From positions 1-64,000 of the forward strand of contig CAXYYJ010000012.1 of assembly GCA_964293475.1 (NCBI GenBank): a stretch of DNA of 64,000 bases, in the 5' to 3' direction. The translations under genes and the position numbers were made by a program. Source of the stretch: UBA12170 sp964293475 (GTDB lineage: Bacteria > Bacteroidota > Bacteroidia > Bacteroidales > UBA12170). The notes beneath the pieces were generated by a model, which made no database searches, was not told the origin of the DNA, and worked only from the letters and a program-made list of their open reading frames with translations. Shown here in pieces: positions 9,301 to 15,659 of the stretch. Each line of letters begins with the position of its first letter. Position 1 is the stretch's first letter.

Positions 9301-9992
9301 ATCATTCTTCCTACGGTGCGGTTTCCCATTCCGGTATTGGATGGAGACCAGGTTGCACCGCCATCGGTCGATTTAAAAACGCCCATTCCGTCGGAGTCGC
9401 CGGCATCTCTGTCGCCGGTTCCAATGAGAATAACATCGGGGTTGTCGAAATTTACCACAATGGAACTAACTCCCATGGTGGGCTGTTGGTCGGTGAGAAC
9501 TTCCCAGCTTTGGCCGCCATCTTCGGTTTTCCACAAACCACCCTGGGGGGCACCAGCAAAGAGAATATCCGCATTGGTGGGGTGAAAGGCAATGGCATTC
9601 ACGCGCCCCATACCATTGGGCTGACCAGTGCCGGCGTTTACCGGAAGGGTAATGGGGCCTAGATTTACCCAGTTGGCTTCGGAAGAAACGCTTCTGCGAG
9701 CCATAAAGTTTTGAACTTCGCTGTAAACCTTGTCGGTGGGGATTCTGAAGCCGTTTTCATCTATTTTGAATTGCATCATGTATTCCCAGCGTTTGAAAAC
9801 TTTCCAGCCGGAGCTTTTGTCGGGCGATTTGCCTTCCCAGTAGGTATTGAAAGCTTTTTGAACATCGTAGAAATTGGCATTTTTGTCTTGCATCATTTCT
9901 ATCCAATAGGGGTAATTGGCGGTGTCGTTTTGGGCAAAACCCGACCCCAGAAAGAAACTGAGCATGATAAGCGCAAGGATAAATTTTCTCAT
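6360..9992 (-). CDS. Giant type IX-secreted protein: sortilin/BNR propeller, two PKD domains, C-terminal sorting domain
   Basis: A 1210-residue secreted protein. Residues 1-20 are a signal peptide (cleavage near GFAQ). Residues about 100-730 hold repeated BNR/sortilin-like blades with signatures such as GGLWKTEDGGQSWE, VFKSTDGGATWSP and IYKSTDLGENWT, giving one or two beta-propellers. Two PKD domains follow, with the WNWTFEGG/WSWTF cores and YENNGVFDVTL/FNVLGSYDVTL strands. Then comes a jelly-roll/MAM-like segment ending YLFIDDVLI. The last ~80 residues start FPNPNQGNF and end GKLIIE, a type A type IX secretion sorting domain. The protein should be exported to the surface or medium through the type IX system; PorX at 50.6 kb belongs to that system. 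Substrate or partner is unknown. It is not in an operon. Confidence 0.92.
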   Translation of the reverse strand: MRKFILALIMLSFFLGSGFAQNDTANYPYWIEMMQDKNANFYDVQKAFNTYWEGKSPDKSSGWKVFKRWEYMMQFKIDENGFRIPTDKVYSEVQNFMARRSVSSEANWVNLGPITLPVNAGTGQPNGMGRVNAIAFHPTNADILFAGAPQGGLWKTEDGGQSWEVLTDQQPTMGVSSIVVNFDNPDVILIGTGDRDAGDSDGMGVFKSTDGGATWSPSNTGMGNRTVGRMIQDPNNANTILAATDGGIYKSTDLGENWTMSQGGNFKDILFKTDNSDIVYTISGSSFYKSTNNGDSFVNSSSGLPSGSRGAIAVSPANPEVVYVLLANGSVYGSTSKSTNGGDSWTVMSTSPNIFEYSCDGSGSSGQGWYDMDIAVDPENAETVFVGGVNTWISTNSGANWQIKSHWYGACGVPAVHADMHVYEINPLNNRLYNGNDGGLYYSDNNATNWTQISSGMAISQIYKIGSSATVKDLVINGYQDNGTATFTPTGWRTVMGGDGMDCVIDWENPSYSYGEYYYGNIDRIYNNSNNQGSIVNGIGEEGAWVTPFLLSHANSNTMFVGMKAVWRTNNVKATSTGQIQWTKITDFTGNNCDLLVQNSANADIMWVGKGSTLYMTESANAITPVWNQLTGLPGSGNVNSIATDPENQDRVFMARGNKIYQSDNLCETWTDISGTLPNIPMKSVVFYKNSVDGLYVGAQAGVYYKDASLTDWVLYTNGFPLSSVITELEIYYDPQNPSGDMLRASTYGRGLWETPMYQGQLSADFMADQLEAPTGCPIHFFDQTSGVPTSWNWTFEGGTPATSNEQNPVVVYENNGVFDVTLVVENVNGSQTVVKEDYISVVEGLVPEIHFSADQQGFCEGEEMIVHFTDETLFCPSTWSWTFTPNTVTFLDGTDAQSQNPVVQFNVLGSYDVTLSVSNSNGTSEVTMTAYIQSGGANIPQFSDFEQEEPLLGGWSIENEDQSITWTDYPVAGTTGDRAMGINFHAYTNFGARDRLITPVFTLPEYVSDLEFKHAYARYYNQYTDSLIILISSDCGTSWERLAAFGEDGNGSFATHPLTTDDFFPAVADDWCGSGWGSDCNKIDLSAYAGMNNLRIAFESYNMRGNYLFIDDVLIDYGVGTQELALSKESISIFPNPNQGNFTLAPDRDMKNAKIEVIDQNGKQIYVSTNVTLNKDKSHNINISHSASGIYLIRISDNTQTIQGKLIIE

Positions 9993-10236
9993 GGTTGTTT
10001 ATTTTTAATGATTTATGTTTTGATAAGGAAAAGACCGCTAATTTATAGAAAATTTATATTCCATATAAATAGGTGATTCACTTTAAATTAAAGGATAATT
10101 GCAATGGTGATATTGCATGATATGGGCTTGTGGAGATGTTTTAGATTTTATTTTTGGGTTGGTATATTTAAAGTCATGAGGGGCGAACTACACCTATCGC
10201 TCAAAGTACTGTCTATTCGTGAATGGTATTTTTTTT

Positions 10237-10593
10237 TTAGTATTCTTGAATTAATACTTCTGTTGAAATATGCATCCGTTTATTAATCTTTCGAATCATA
10301 TCAAGATTTAACTTTCTTTTTTTTCCTAAAATCTCAGTTACGCGACTTCTGAATCCAATAATTTCAGCCAAATCTTTTGGTTTATAATTCATCTGTTCCA
10401 TTCGAAATTTAATTGCTTCAATTGGGTCGGGTAAATCTATAGGAAAATGCATTTTTTCATAATTATCAATCAATAATGACAATAAATCTAATTCTTCACC
10501 TTCAGCAGTACCAGGTTCAGCATCAAAAATAACTTCCAGTCTTGTTAATGCCAATTTATATTCGTTCTCGGTTTTTATTACTTTATGTTCCAT
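10237..10593 (-). CDS. higA: HigA-family antitoxin / helix-turn-helix repressor
   Basis: A 118-residue protein with an acidic, helical N-terminal half and an HTH domain at about residues 65-110 (AIKFRMEQMNYKPKDLAEIIGF, then EILGKKRKLNLDMIRKI). This is the layout of the longer HigA antitoxins that carry an N-terminal extension. It should bind and silence HigB and repress the shared promoter. The gene starts one base after the higB stop, so the pair is translationally coupled, with the toxin gene first as is typical for HigBA. Confidence 0.9.
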   Translation of the reverse strand: MEHKVIKTENEYKLALTRLEVIFDAEPGTAEGEELDLLSLLIDNYEKMHFPIDLPDPIEAIKFRMEQMNYKPKDLAEIIGFRSRVTEILGKKRKLNLDMIRKINKRMHISTEVLIQEY

Positions 10594-10594
10594 A

Positions 10595-10888
10595 CTATAT
10601 TGTTTCAGCGTTTATTTTATCATAGTCCCCATGTGTTCCTATGAATCTAATCCATACGATTCCGTATTTGTAATTAATTTTAGTTACCAACCTATACGAA
10701 TTACCTTTAATATTGAAAACTACCCGGTTTCCTTGCAAAATACTTGCTGATGGATATTCTGATTTAATATCATTTGGTGAAATCCAATTTGATTTCTCTG
10801 CTTCATCAAACCAGGATTTTAATTGTTCTTCACAGTCTTTATGTATTAGCCAAAATTCCCGCAAAGTGCTTTTTGCAATTACTCTCAT
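10595..10888 (-). CDS. higB: HigB-family mRNA interferase toxin
   Basis: A 97-residue RelE-superfamily toxin of the HigB_toxin family. The diagnostic order is present: MRVIAKSTLREFW, CEEQLKSWF, SASILQGNRVVFNIKGNSYRLV and a C-terminal WIRFIGTHGDYDKI. Members cleave mRNA, usually on the ribosome. The gene is full length with no interruption, unlike the toxin at 5.5 kb. A TATCTTTG -7 box 13 nt upstream gives a very short leader. It opens an accessory patch (10.2-14 kb) that also holds two DUF1016 nucleases. Confidence 0.93.
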   Translation of the reverse strand: MRVIAKSTLREFWLIHKDCEEQLKSWFDEAEKSNWISPNDIKSEYPSASILQGNRVVFNIKGNSYRLVTKINYKYGIVWIRFIGTHGDYDKINAETI

Positions 10889-10900
10889 GGGTTTTATTTA

Positions 10901-10908
10901 CAAAGATA
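10901..10908 (-). promoter_or_regulatory. -7 box (TATCTTTG) of the higBA operon
   Basis: Exact TAnnTTTG match on the minus strand, 13 nt before the higB ATG, so the transcript would have only a few leader nucleotides. Confidence 0.55.
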
Positions 10909-11013
10909 AAAAAATTTCCCAATTTGGTAATTATATTCTTCCTTTTTTTCTGTTGTTATGACGAATTCCAATATGTATCTTGATTATTAGCCAGATACAA
11001 GTTCAAAGTTTAG

Positions 11014-12150
11014 CTATTTCCAGGCTTTGAGTTCTGCTAAAATAAATGCTTCCAATTGCTCTTTTTTGGGTAGTTCGAGGAGGTATTTTGAAACGAATAA
11101 ATGATTGTCCATACCTGCGGTTGCAAATTCTACCAAAGCATTGTTTTTATTGGTTACCAGTAAAATGCCAATAGTTGGGTTGTCGTCGGTTTGCATCACC
11201 CGGGCTTTATAATAGTTAACATAAGTGTTTAGTTGCCCGATGTTGTGCTGGCTAAAGTCTTCTACTTTCAGTTCTATCAAAACATGGCATTTGAGAATGC
11301 GGTGGTAAAAAACGAGGTCAATAAAAAAGTATTCATCGCCAATAAGTATTTTCTTTTGCCGGGCTTCGAGGCAAAAGCCATTTCCCAATTCCATCATAAA
11401 ATCCTGCAAATGATCGAGCAGTGCTGTTTCGAGGTCACTTTCTTCGACGGCATCTTTGGTTTTTAATCCCAAAAACTCAAACGCATACACCGATTTTACA
11501 ATATCGACAGGTGTTGTCTTTTCTGCTTTCCGGTTGGTAATTTCGCTTAGCAGTTTTGGTTTGGCGCTTAGGCCGCTACGCTCAAAAAAGAGGCTGTTTA
11601 TCTGGCGTCTCAGTTCTTGCACCGACCAGGCCCCATTAATCCAGGCGCTTTCATAAAAGGTGCGTTCTAGTTCGTCTTCTATCTGTAAAAGTTGTTCGAT
11701 ATGCGAATACGAAAGGTTGTTAAGAATCTTTTCGGCAGGCACAAGGTTTGACTTGCCGGAAAGTGGGGATGCCGTCCCCACAATTTGAAGTGATGAAGAT
11801 TGTGGGGTTGGCGACCCCACAATTGGTCCGGGTAAAGAATCAGGCAAAAACAAAGAAGCCTGACCAGAGGCAAAGTGCTGTGCAATTTGCGGATACAGCA
11901 GGTAAAAATCTTTAAAACGATACAACGATCTCCGGTCAATTCCTTTTATTGAATTAAGCTTTAGCGCAAGTTCGTCGAAGAGTTTTTTGCCATAAGCTGC
12001 CCTGTCTTCGCCATGTAATTCAAACTCAACAATATAAAAACCTATCAGCCAGTTGCGTAAAGTCAACGAAACATTAATCGCTTTCGTAGCCTCCTGCTGA
12101 AAGTGTTGATGGGTTTTTGTTATGGTATCGACCAGGAGTTCAAATTTCAT
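11014..12150 (-). CDS. DUF1016/YhcG-type PDDEXK nuclease, copy A
   Basis: A 378-residue protein of the YhcG/DUF1016 family. Residues about 1-100 form the DUF1016 N-terminal domain (AINVSLTLRNWLIGFYIVEFE). Residues about 220-350 form a PDDEXK nuclease-like fold with FFIDLVFYHRILKCHVLIELK, where Asp and the E-x-K pair are the expected metal/catalytic residues. Between them lies a low-complexity linker (about residues 110-150) encoded by two palindromes (11763-11781 and 11799-11823). The family is linked to mobile and defence islands but its function is not established. It is a paralogue of the gene at 12560-13714; the last 28 residues differ at one position. The two look like a tandem duplication. 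ATG 12150 follows a 14-bp palindrome. Confidence 0.9.
   Translation of the reverse strand: MKFELLVDTITKTHQHFQQEATKAINVSLTLRNWLIGFYIVEFELHGEDRAAYGKKLFDELALKLNSIKGIDRRSLYRFKDFYLLYPQIAQHFASGQASLFLPDSLPGPIVGSPTPQSSSLQIVGTASPLSGKSNLVPAEKILNNLSYSHIEQLLQIEDELERTFYESAWINGAWSVQELRRQINSLFFERSGLSAKPKLLSEITNRKAEKTTPVDIVKSVYAFEFLGLKTKDAVEESDLETALLDHLQDFMMELGNGFCLEARQKKILIGDEYFFIDLVFYHRILKCHVLIELKVEDFSQHNIGQLNTYVNYYKARVMQTDDNPTIGILLVTNKNNALVEFATAGMDNHLFVSKYLLELPKKEQLEAFILAELKAWK
11763..11781. repeat. Palindrome A1 inside DUF1016 copy A
   Basis: GTGGGG, loop ATGCCGT, CCCCAC: 6-bp perfect arms (7 bp if the A/T flanking pair is counted). It is in frame and encodes the IVGTASPL segment of the linker. Same stem as A2; loop resembles B1. 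Confidence 0.85.
11799..11823. repeat. Palindrome A2 inside DUF1016 copy A
   Basis: ATTGTGGGG, loop TTGGCGA, CCCCACAAT: 9-bp perfect arms. It encodes IVGSPTPQ. Same stem family as A1; loop resembles B2. Confidence 0.9.
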
Positions 12151-12160
12151 AATAGCATAG

Positions 12161-12445
12161 TTTTTAATTGTTTCAACAATCTGAAATGTCTATTTTCCAG
12201 AGTTTTAATCAGGATGACGATATCGGTTGGTTTTTCTTAGTTTTTGCTTTATGCAACCCTTGTTTTTAGCTGTTAATTCCCACCCTTTATCATTAAATAA
12301 CCATTTTTTAATTTGGACAAAACGATTTTAGGCAATTCAGATGACATAGGTAATAAATTGGTGTTGGGGTGTTTAGAAGGCTAAAATAGGTAAAAAATGG
12401 CTAAGTATATCCTTTAAAAGCAGAAAAAGTTGAACCTTTTTAGAA
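12161..12445. repeat. Upstream region of copy A, duplicated at 13721-14000; rest of the 12151-12559 gap
   Basis: About 270 bp upstream of copy A aligns with 13721-14000 upstream of copy B at roughly 80% identity by eye. Nearly invariant blocks include GTTTTAATCAGGATGA, GATATCGGTTGGTTTTTCTT and a 34-bp block ending AAAATAGGTAAAAAATGG. The 14-bp palindrome ATTGTTTCAACAAT is at 12167-12180, just before the start codon. No complete gene was found in either copy. The remaining 12446-12559 shows nothing recognisable. Confidence 0.85.
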
Positions 12446-12559
12446 AGTATTTCGCCCGATTCGTTTTTGAGTAAGGAATTTGATGGTTTATGGAGATTTT
12501 TGCTTTGGCAGTATTTATGCAGCTCCCGGGCTTACATTTCCCCCATGCCCAAGTTTTTT

Positions 12560-13714
12560 CTATTTCCAGGCTTTGAGTTCTTTTAGAATAAATGCTTCCA
12601 ATTGTTCTTTTTTGGGTAGTTCGAGGAGGTATTTTGAAACGAAGAGTTTTTCGTCCATACCGCTCAAGGCGTATTCCACGAGTTTTTTGCCTTTTTCGGT
12701 ACAGAGCAAAATTCCTATGGGGTTATTATCGTCAGCGCGTTTCACTTCTTCGCGGTAATACGACACATAACTATTGAGTTGTGAGAGATATTCGTGCTTA
12801 AACTGGTCTATTTTCAAGTCAATTAATACATGGCATTTCAATATGCGATGATAGAAAACCAAGTCGATAAAAAAGTATTCATCGTCAATGAGCATTCGTT
12901 TTTGGCGTACTTCGAAGCAAAATCCATGTCCCAATTCAATCATAAAATCCTGCAAGTGATTGAGAAGTGCCGTTTCGAGTTCTTGTTCTTCAATTAAATC
13001 GGATGTTTTAAGCCCCAGAAAATCGAAGGCATACACCGATTTTATGGCGTCCAAAGCTTGTTCAGGCTCAATTTTTTCTTGCAATTTACTGAATGCTCCT
13101 TCTGCATCTGTAGATAATCCTACACGCTCATAAGCCAGCGTGCTGATTTGGCGTTGCAACTCCTTTACGCTGGGTGTTGTTTTTAAAATAAATAGCTCGA
13201 AGAACTTTCGTTTCATTGAATTTTCTATTTTCATCAACTCTGCAAAATGAGAAAAAGATGTGTGTTGAATCAGTGAAATATAGTAGTTATTTGCATTTTT
13301 TAAATTGCCATTGGACTCTGGCTGCAATTCGTCAGATGCCGACTGACGAATTGTAATAGATTTATTATCACTTGAATATAATTCGTCAGTTATCGACTGC
13401 CGAATTGATGCAGGCAATAAATTGCTATAATTAGAGAACAATAATTCTTTAAATTCAGGGTAAGTATGGTAAAACTGTCTCGACATTTTTAAACTTGTTT
13501 CGCTCAAACCTTTTAAGGCAATTCTATCTGCCAGGTTTTTAAACAGCTTATCGCCATATTTAGCCCTTTCTTCGCCATTTTGTTCATATTCAACAATATA
13601 GTAGCCAATTATCCAATTTCTTAAAGTCAAAGCTACATTTACCGCTTTTGTGGCATTTTGCTTAAACTCGTTATGTGCTTGAGCAACTGAATTTACGAGA
13701 AAATCAAATTTCAT
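12560..13714 (-). CDS. DUF1016/YhcG-type PDDEXK nuclease, copy B
   Basis: A 384-residue paralogue of the protein at 11014-12150 with the same order: DUF1016 N-terminal domain (AVNVALTLRNWIIGYYIVEYE), variable linker at about residues 105-155, and a PDDEXK domain with FFIDLVFYHRILKCHVLIDLK. In copy A the corresponding segment ends LIELK; here it ends LIDLK, so the E-x-K is D-x-K, a conservative change that could affect activity. The linker is encoded by two palindromes (13325-13353, 13380-13406) with a stem sequence entirely different from copy A. Upstream DNA is also shared with copy A. Family function is unknown; nuclease activity is inferred from the fold. Confidence 0.9.
   Translation of the reverse strand: MKFDFLVNSVAQAHNEFKQNATKAVNVALTLRNWIIGYYIVEYEQNGEERAKYGDKLFKNLADRIALKGLSETSLKMSRQFYHTYPEFKELLFSNYSNLLPASIRQSITDELYSSDNKSITIRQSASDELQPESNGNLKNANNYYISLIQHTSFSHFAELMKIENSMKRKFFELFILKTTPSVKELQRQISTLAYERVGLSTDAEGAFSKLQEKIEPEQALDAIKSVYAFDFLGLKTSDLIEEQELETALLNHLQDFMIELGHGFCFEVRQKRMLIDDEYFFIDLVFYHRILKCHVLIDLKIDQFKHEYLSQLNSYVSYYREEVKRADDNNPIGILLCTEKGKKLVEYALSGMDEKLFVSKYLLELPKKEQLEAFILKELKAWK
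13325..13353. repeat. Palindrome B1 inside DUF1016 copy B
   Basis: CAATTCGTCAG, loop ATGCCGA, CTGACGAATTG: 11-bp perfect arms around a 7-nt loop. It encodes IRQSASDEL. Same stem as B2; loop nearly identical to A1 (ATGCCGT). Confidence 0.92.
13380..13406. repeat. Palindrome B2 inside DUF1016 copy B
   Basis: AATTCGTCAG, loop TTATCGA, CTGCCGAATT: 10-bp arms with one mismatch. It encodes IRQSITDEL. Loop resembles A2 (TTGGCGA). Confidence 0.88.
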
Positions 13715-13720
13715 AGTAAT

Positions 13721-14000
13721 GTGATTTTAATTGTTTCAACAATCCGCAACTTTCTTCATCCAGAGTTTTAATCAGGATGATGATATCGGTTGGTTTTTCT
13801 TAGTTTTTGCTTCGTGCAACCTTTGTTTTTCGCTGTTATTCTCACCCTTTCCTATCAAATAGCCATTTTTTCAATTTGGCCAAAACGATTTTTGGCAACT
13901 TTGATAAAGCAGTTAATAAATTGGATTTGGGGGTGTTTAGAAGGCTAAAATAGGTAAAAAATGGTTTTGTTTATGCACTTAAAGAGCAAAAATTTGCATC
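13721..14000. repeat. Upstream region of copy B, duplicate of 12161-12445
   Basis: See 12161-12445. The 14-bp palindrome is at 13730-13743. Conservation fades after AAAATAGGTAAAAAATGG near 13965. Confidence 0.85.
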
Positions 14001-14277
14001 TTTTATGGGGGATTGATAATCGGGAACTTATGGTTTTTACAAAATATAACAGGGCTTTGTTTCAGAAATAGCTCTTTTGTTTAGGGCATGATAAAGGAAA
14101 ACAGACAGTTATTCATTGCAGTACATCGTGACTGACAATTTGATAAAGTGAGAGCATGGAATAAAAGAAAGTGTAAATTTGTGGGTTAAACCTGAGAAAT
14201 GAAACGAGCCATAAGAGAAGCTCTCTTGCAAAGGAGAATTACTAATTAGGCGAGTTCCCTGTCTGTCGACAGGCAGG
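14001..14277. other. Non-coding stretch before the metal-transport leader
   Basis: No gene recognised. The one clear structure is a 20-nt near-palindrome at 14258-14277 centred on CTGTCGACAG (14263-14272), flanked by CCTG and CAGG. It directly abuts the first leader hairpin at 14278. Confidence 0.5.
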
Positions 14278-14321
14278 CATGTGACCAATAAAAAACAAGT
14301 TTTAGACACATGAAATAAGCA
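14278..14321 (+). promoter_or_regulatory. Leader hairpin copy 1 (start-codon-containing) with mini-frame ATG AAA TAA
   Basis: 44 nt that match 14377-14420 at 35 of 44 positions. CATGTG (14278-14283) pairs with CACATG (14307-14312), placing an ATG in the 3' arm. That ATG is followed after one codon by a stop. Regulatory role is inferred. Confidence 0.5.
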
Positions 14322-14371
14322 TGATTAAAAAAATCGTTAAACACCCATAGTAATGATTATTTTAATCATGC
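14319..14371. repeat. 12-bp inverted repeat in the metal-transport leader
   Basis: GCATGATTAAAA (14319-14330) and TTTTAATCATGC (14360-14371) are perfect inverted arms separated by 29 nt. They fill the space between the two start-codon hairpins. This could be an RNA stem or a repressor site (two half sites). Confidence 0.6.
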
Positions 14372-14376
14372 GATTC

Positions 14377-14420
14377 CATCTGACAATTAAAAAACAAATT
14401 ATAAACAGATGAAAATAGCA
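14377..14420 (+). promoter_or_regulatory. Leader hairpin copy 2 covering the Nramp start codon
   Basis: CATCTG (14377-14382) pairs with CAGATG (14406-14411), so the authentic ATG at 14409 sits in the stem. Relative to copy 1 the fourth base pair is switched from G-C to C-G, keeping pairing. Confidence 0.5.
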
Positions 14421-15659
14421 GAATTTATCAGAAATTTGGGGCCGGGGCTGCTTTATGCGGGCGCTGCAATCGGGGTTTCACATTTGGTGCAAAGTACCAG
14501 AGCGGGAGCCAGTTACGGGTTCGATTTATGGTGGGTTATTATCATGGCCAATGTTATTAAATACCCTTTCTTTGAGTTTGCTCCCCGTTATGCAACAAGT
14601 ACCGGAAAAACTCTGATTGAAGGCTATAAAGACATTGGAAACTGGGCACTATTGCTATTTGCCTTGTTGACTATTTTTACAATGTTTGCCGTTACGGCGG
14701 CTATTTCGATGGTTACTGCCGGATTGCTTGGAAATCTGATTGGGCTCAATATTGACATACAATGGCTTACCCTGATTATTATGACAGTAACCATGTTGTT
14801 TTTGGTGGTTGGGCAGTTTAAGTTTCTCGATAGAATAATGAAATATATTATTCTTGCACTCACCCTTACCACCATTATTGCTGTTTTTCAATCGTTTAAA
14901 TTCCCCTTAAGCGGAAATGTTCATTTCGATTGGGGACAAGCGGTCGATATAGCCTTTGTGATAGCTTTGGTTGGCTGGATGCCAGCTCCCTTCGATCTTT
15001 CTGTTTGGTATACCACTTGGTCTGTTGCCAAACAAAAAGATTCGAAGGAGAAAATTACCATGAAAATGGCCCTCAAGGATTTTAATGTGGGGTATATTGG
15101 CACTGCCATCCTCGCCATTGGCTTTCTTTCGTTGGGTGCCTTTATCATGTATGGAAGCGGACAGGAATTTTCTGAGCAGGGAGTCGCTTTTAGCAGTCAG
15201 CTCATCAATATGTATACTGAAAGCATAGGCAGTTGGGCTTATTATATCATTGGAATAGCAGCACTTACCACTATGCTTTCTACTTCAATAACAGTTACAG
15301 ATGCTTATCCCAGAGTTTTGCCCCCCACTTTTTCATTACTCTTTAACAGGAACAAAAGCAATTTGACACCTAAAAAATCATCCAATTTTGATTTTTCCTA
15401 TACCTTATTGATGGTTTTATTGGTGGCAGGTTCCTGGATATTAATAGTTTGGTTTGGCAAAAGCATGCGTTTTATGGTCGATTTGGCAACTACCATTTCT
15501 TTTGTAACCGCACCGTTGCTCGCAATACTTAATCTTTGGGCTGTGATGAGCATTAAACCCGAAGATCGACCCAAGCCATGGCTCCAGATTTTTGCCTGGA
15601 TTTCTTTGGTATTTTTAATTCTATTTAGTGTATTCTTTTTAATTTGGAGGTTCTTTTAA
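14409..15659 (+). CDS. Divergent Nramp-family divalent metal transporter
   Basis: A 416-residue inner-membrane protein with about 11 helices and the general Nramp layout. The helix-1 metal-binding motif DPGN of classical Nramp proteins is absent: the corresponding stretch reads AIGVSHLVQSTRAG (about residues 20-33). The helix-6 site reads GWMPAPFDLSVW (about 189-200), keeping a Met-Pro but otherwise different from MPH. It therefore belongs to a divergent Nramp branch and its metal and coupling ion are uncertain. The next gene starts immediately after the stop (TAA/ATG) and encodes a putative manganese exporter, so Mn2+ is the best guess. The leader holds two tandem start-codon hairpins. Confidence 0.88.
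   Translation: MKIAEFIRNLGPGLLYAGAAIGVSHLVQSTRAGASYGFDLWWVIIMANVIKYPFFEFAPRYATSTGKTLIEGYKDIGNWALLLFALLTIFTMFAVTAAISMVTAGLLGNLIGLNIDIQWLTLIIMTVTMLFLVVGQFKFLDRIMKYIILALTLTTIIAVFQSFKFPLSGNVHFDWGQAVDIAFVIALVGWMPAPFDLSVWYTTWSVAKQKDSKEKITMKMALKDFNVGYIGTAILAIGFLSLGAFIMYGSGQEFSEQGVAFSSQLINMYTESIGSWAYYIIGIAALTTMLSTSITVTDAYPRVLPPTFSLLFNRNKSNLTPKKSSNFDFSYTLLMVLLVAGSWILIVWFGKSMRFMVDLATTISFVTAPLLAILNLWAVMSIKPEDRPKPWLQIFAWISLVFLILFSVFFLIWRFF

Noticed and set aside
6390..9662. Several long frames opposite the type IX-secreted gene
   Set aside because: Antisense shadows of a strongly supported gene with no domain-like content.
10104..10286. Plus-strand frame of 60 codons near the T9SS gene promoter
   Set aside because: Overlaps the 3' end of higA, no family pattern; considered chance.
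11763..11823. Palindromes in DUF1016 copy A as transcription terminators
   Set aside because: They lie inside a full-length gene, lack a T-run on either strand, and have partners with conserved loops in copy B.
14101..14408. yybP-ykoY manganese riboswitch upstream of the Nramp gene
   Set aside because: Expected conserved internal loops and paired stems could not be found; only the tandem hairpins and inverted repeats are visible.
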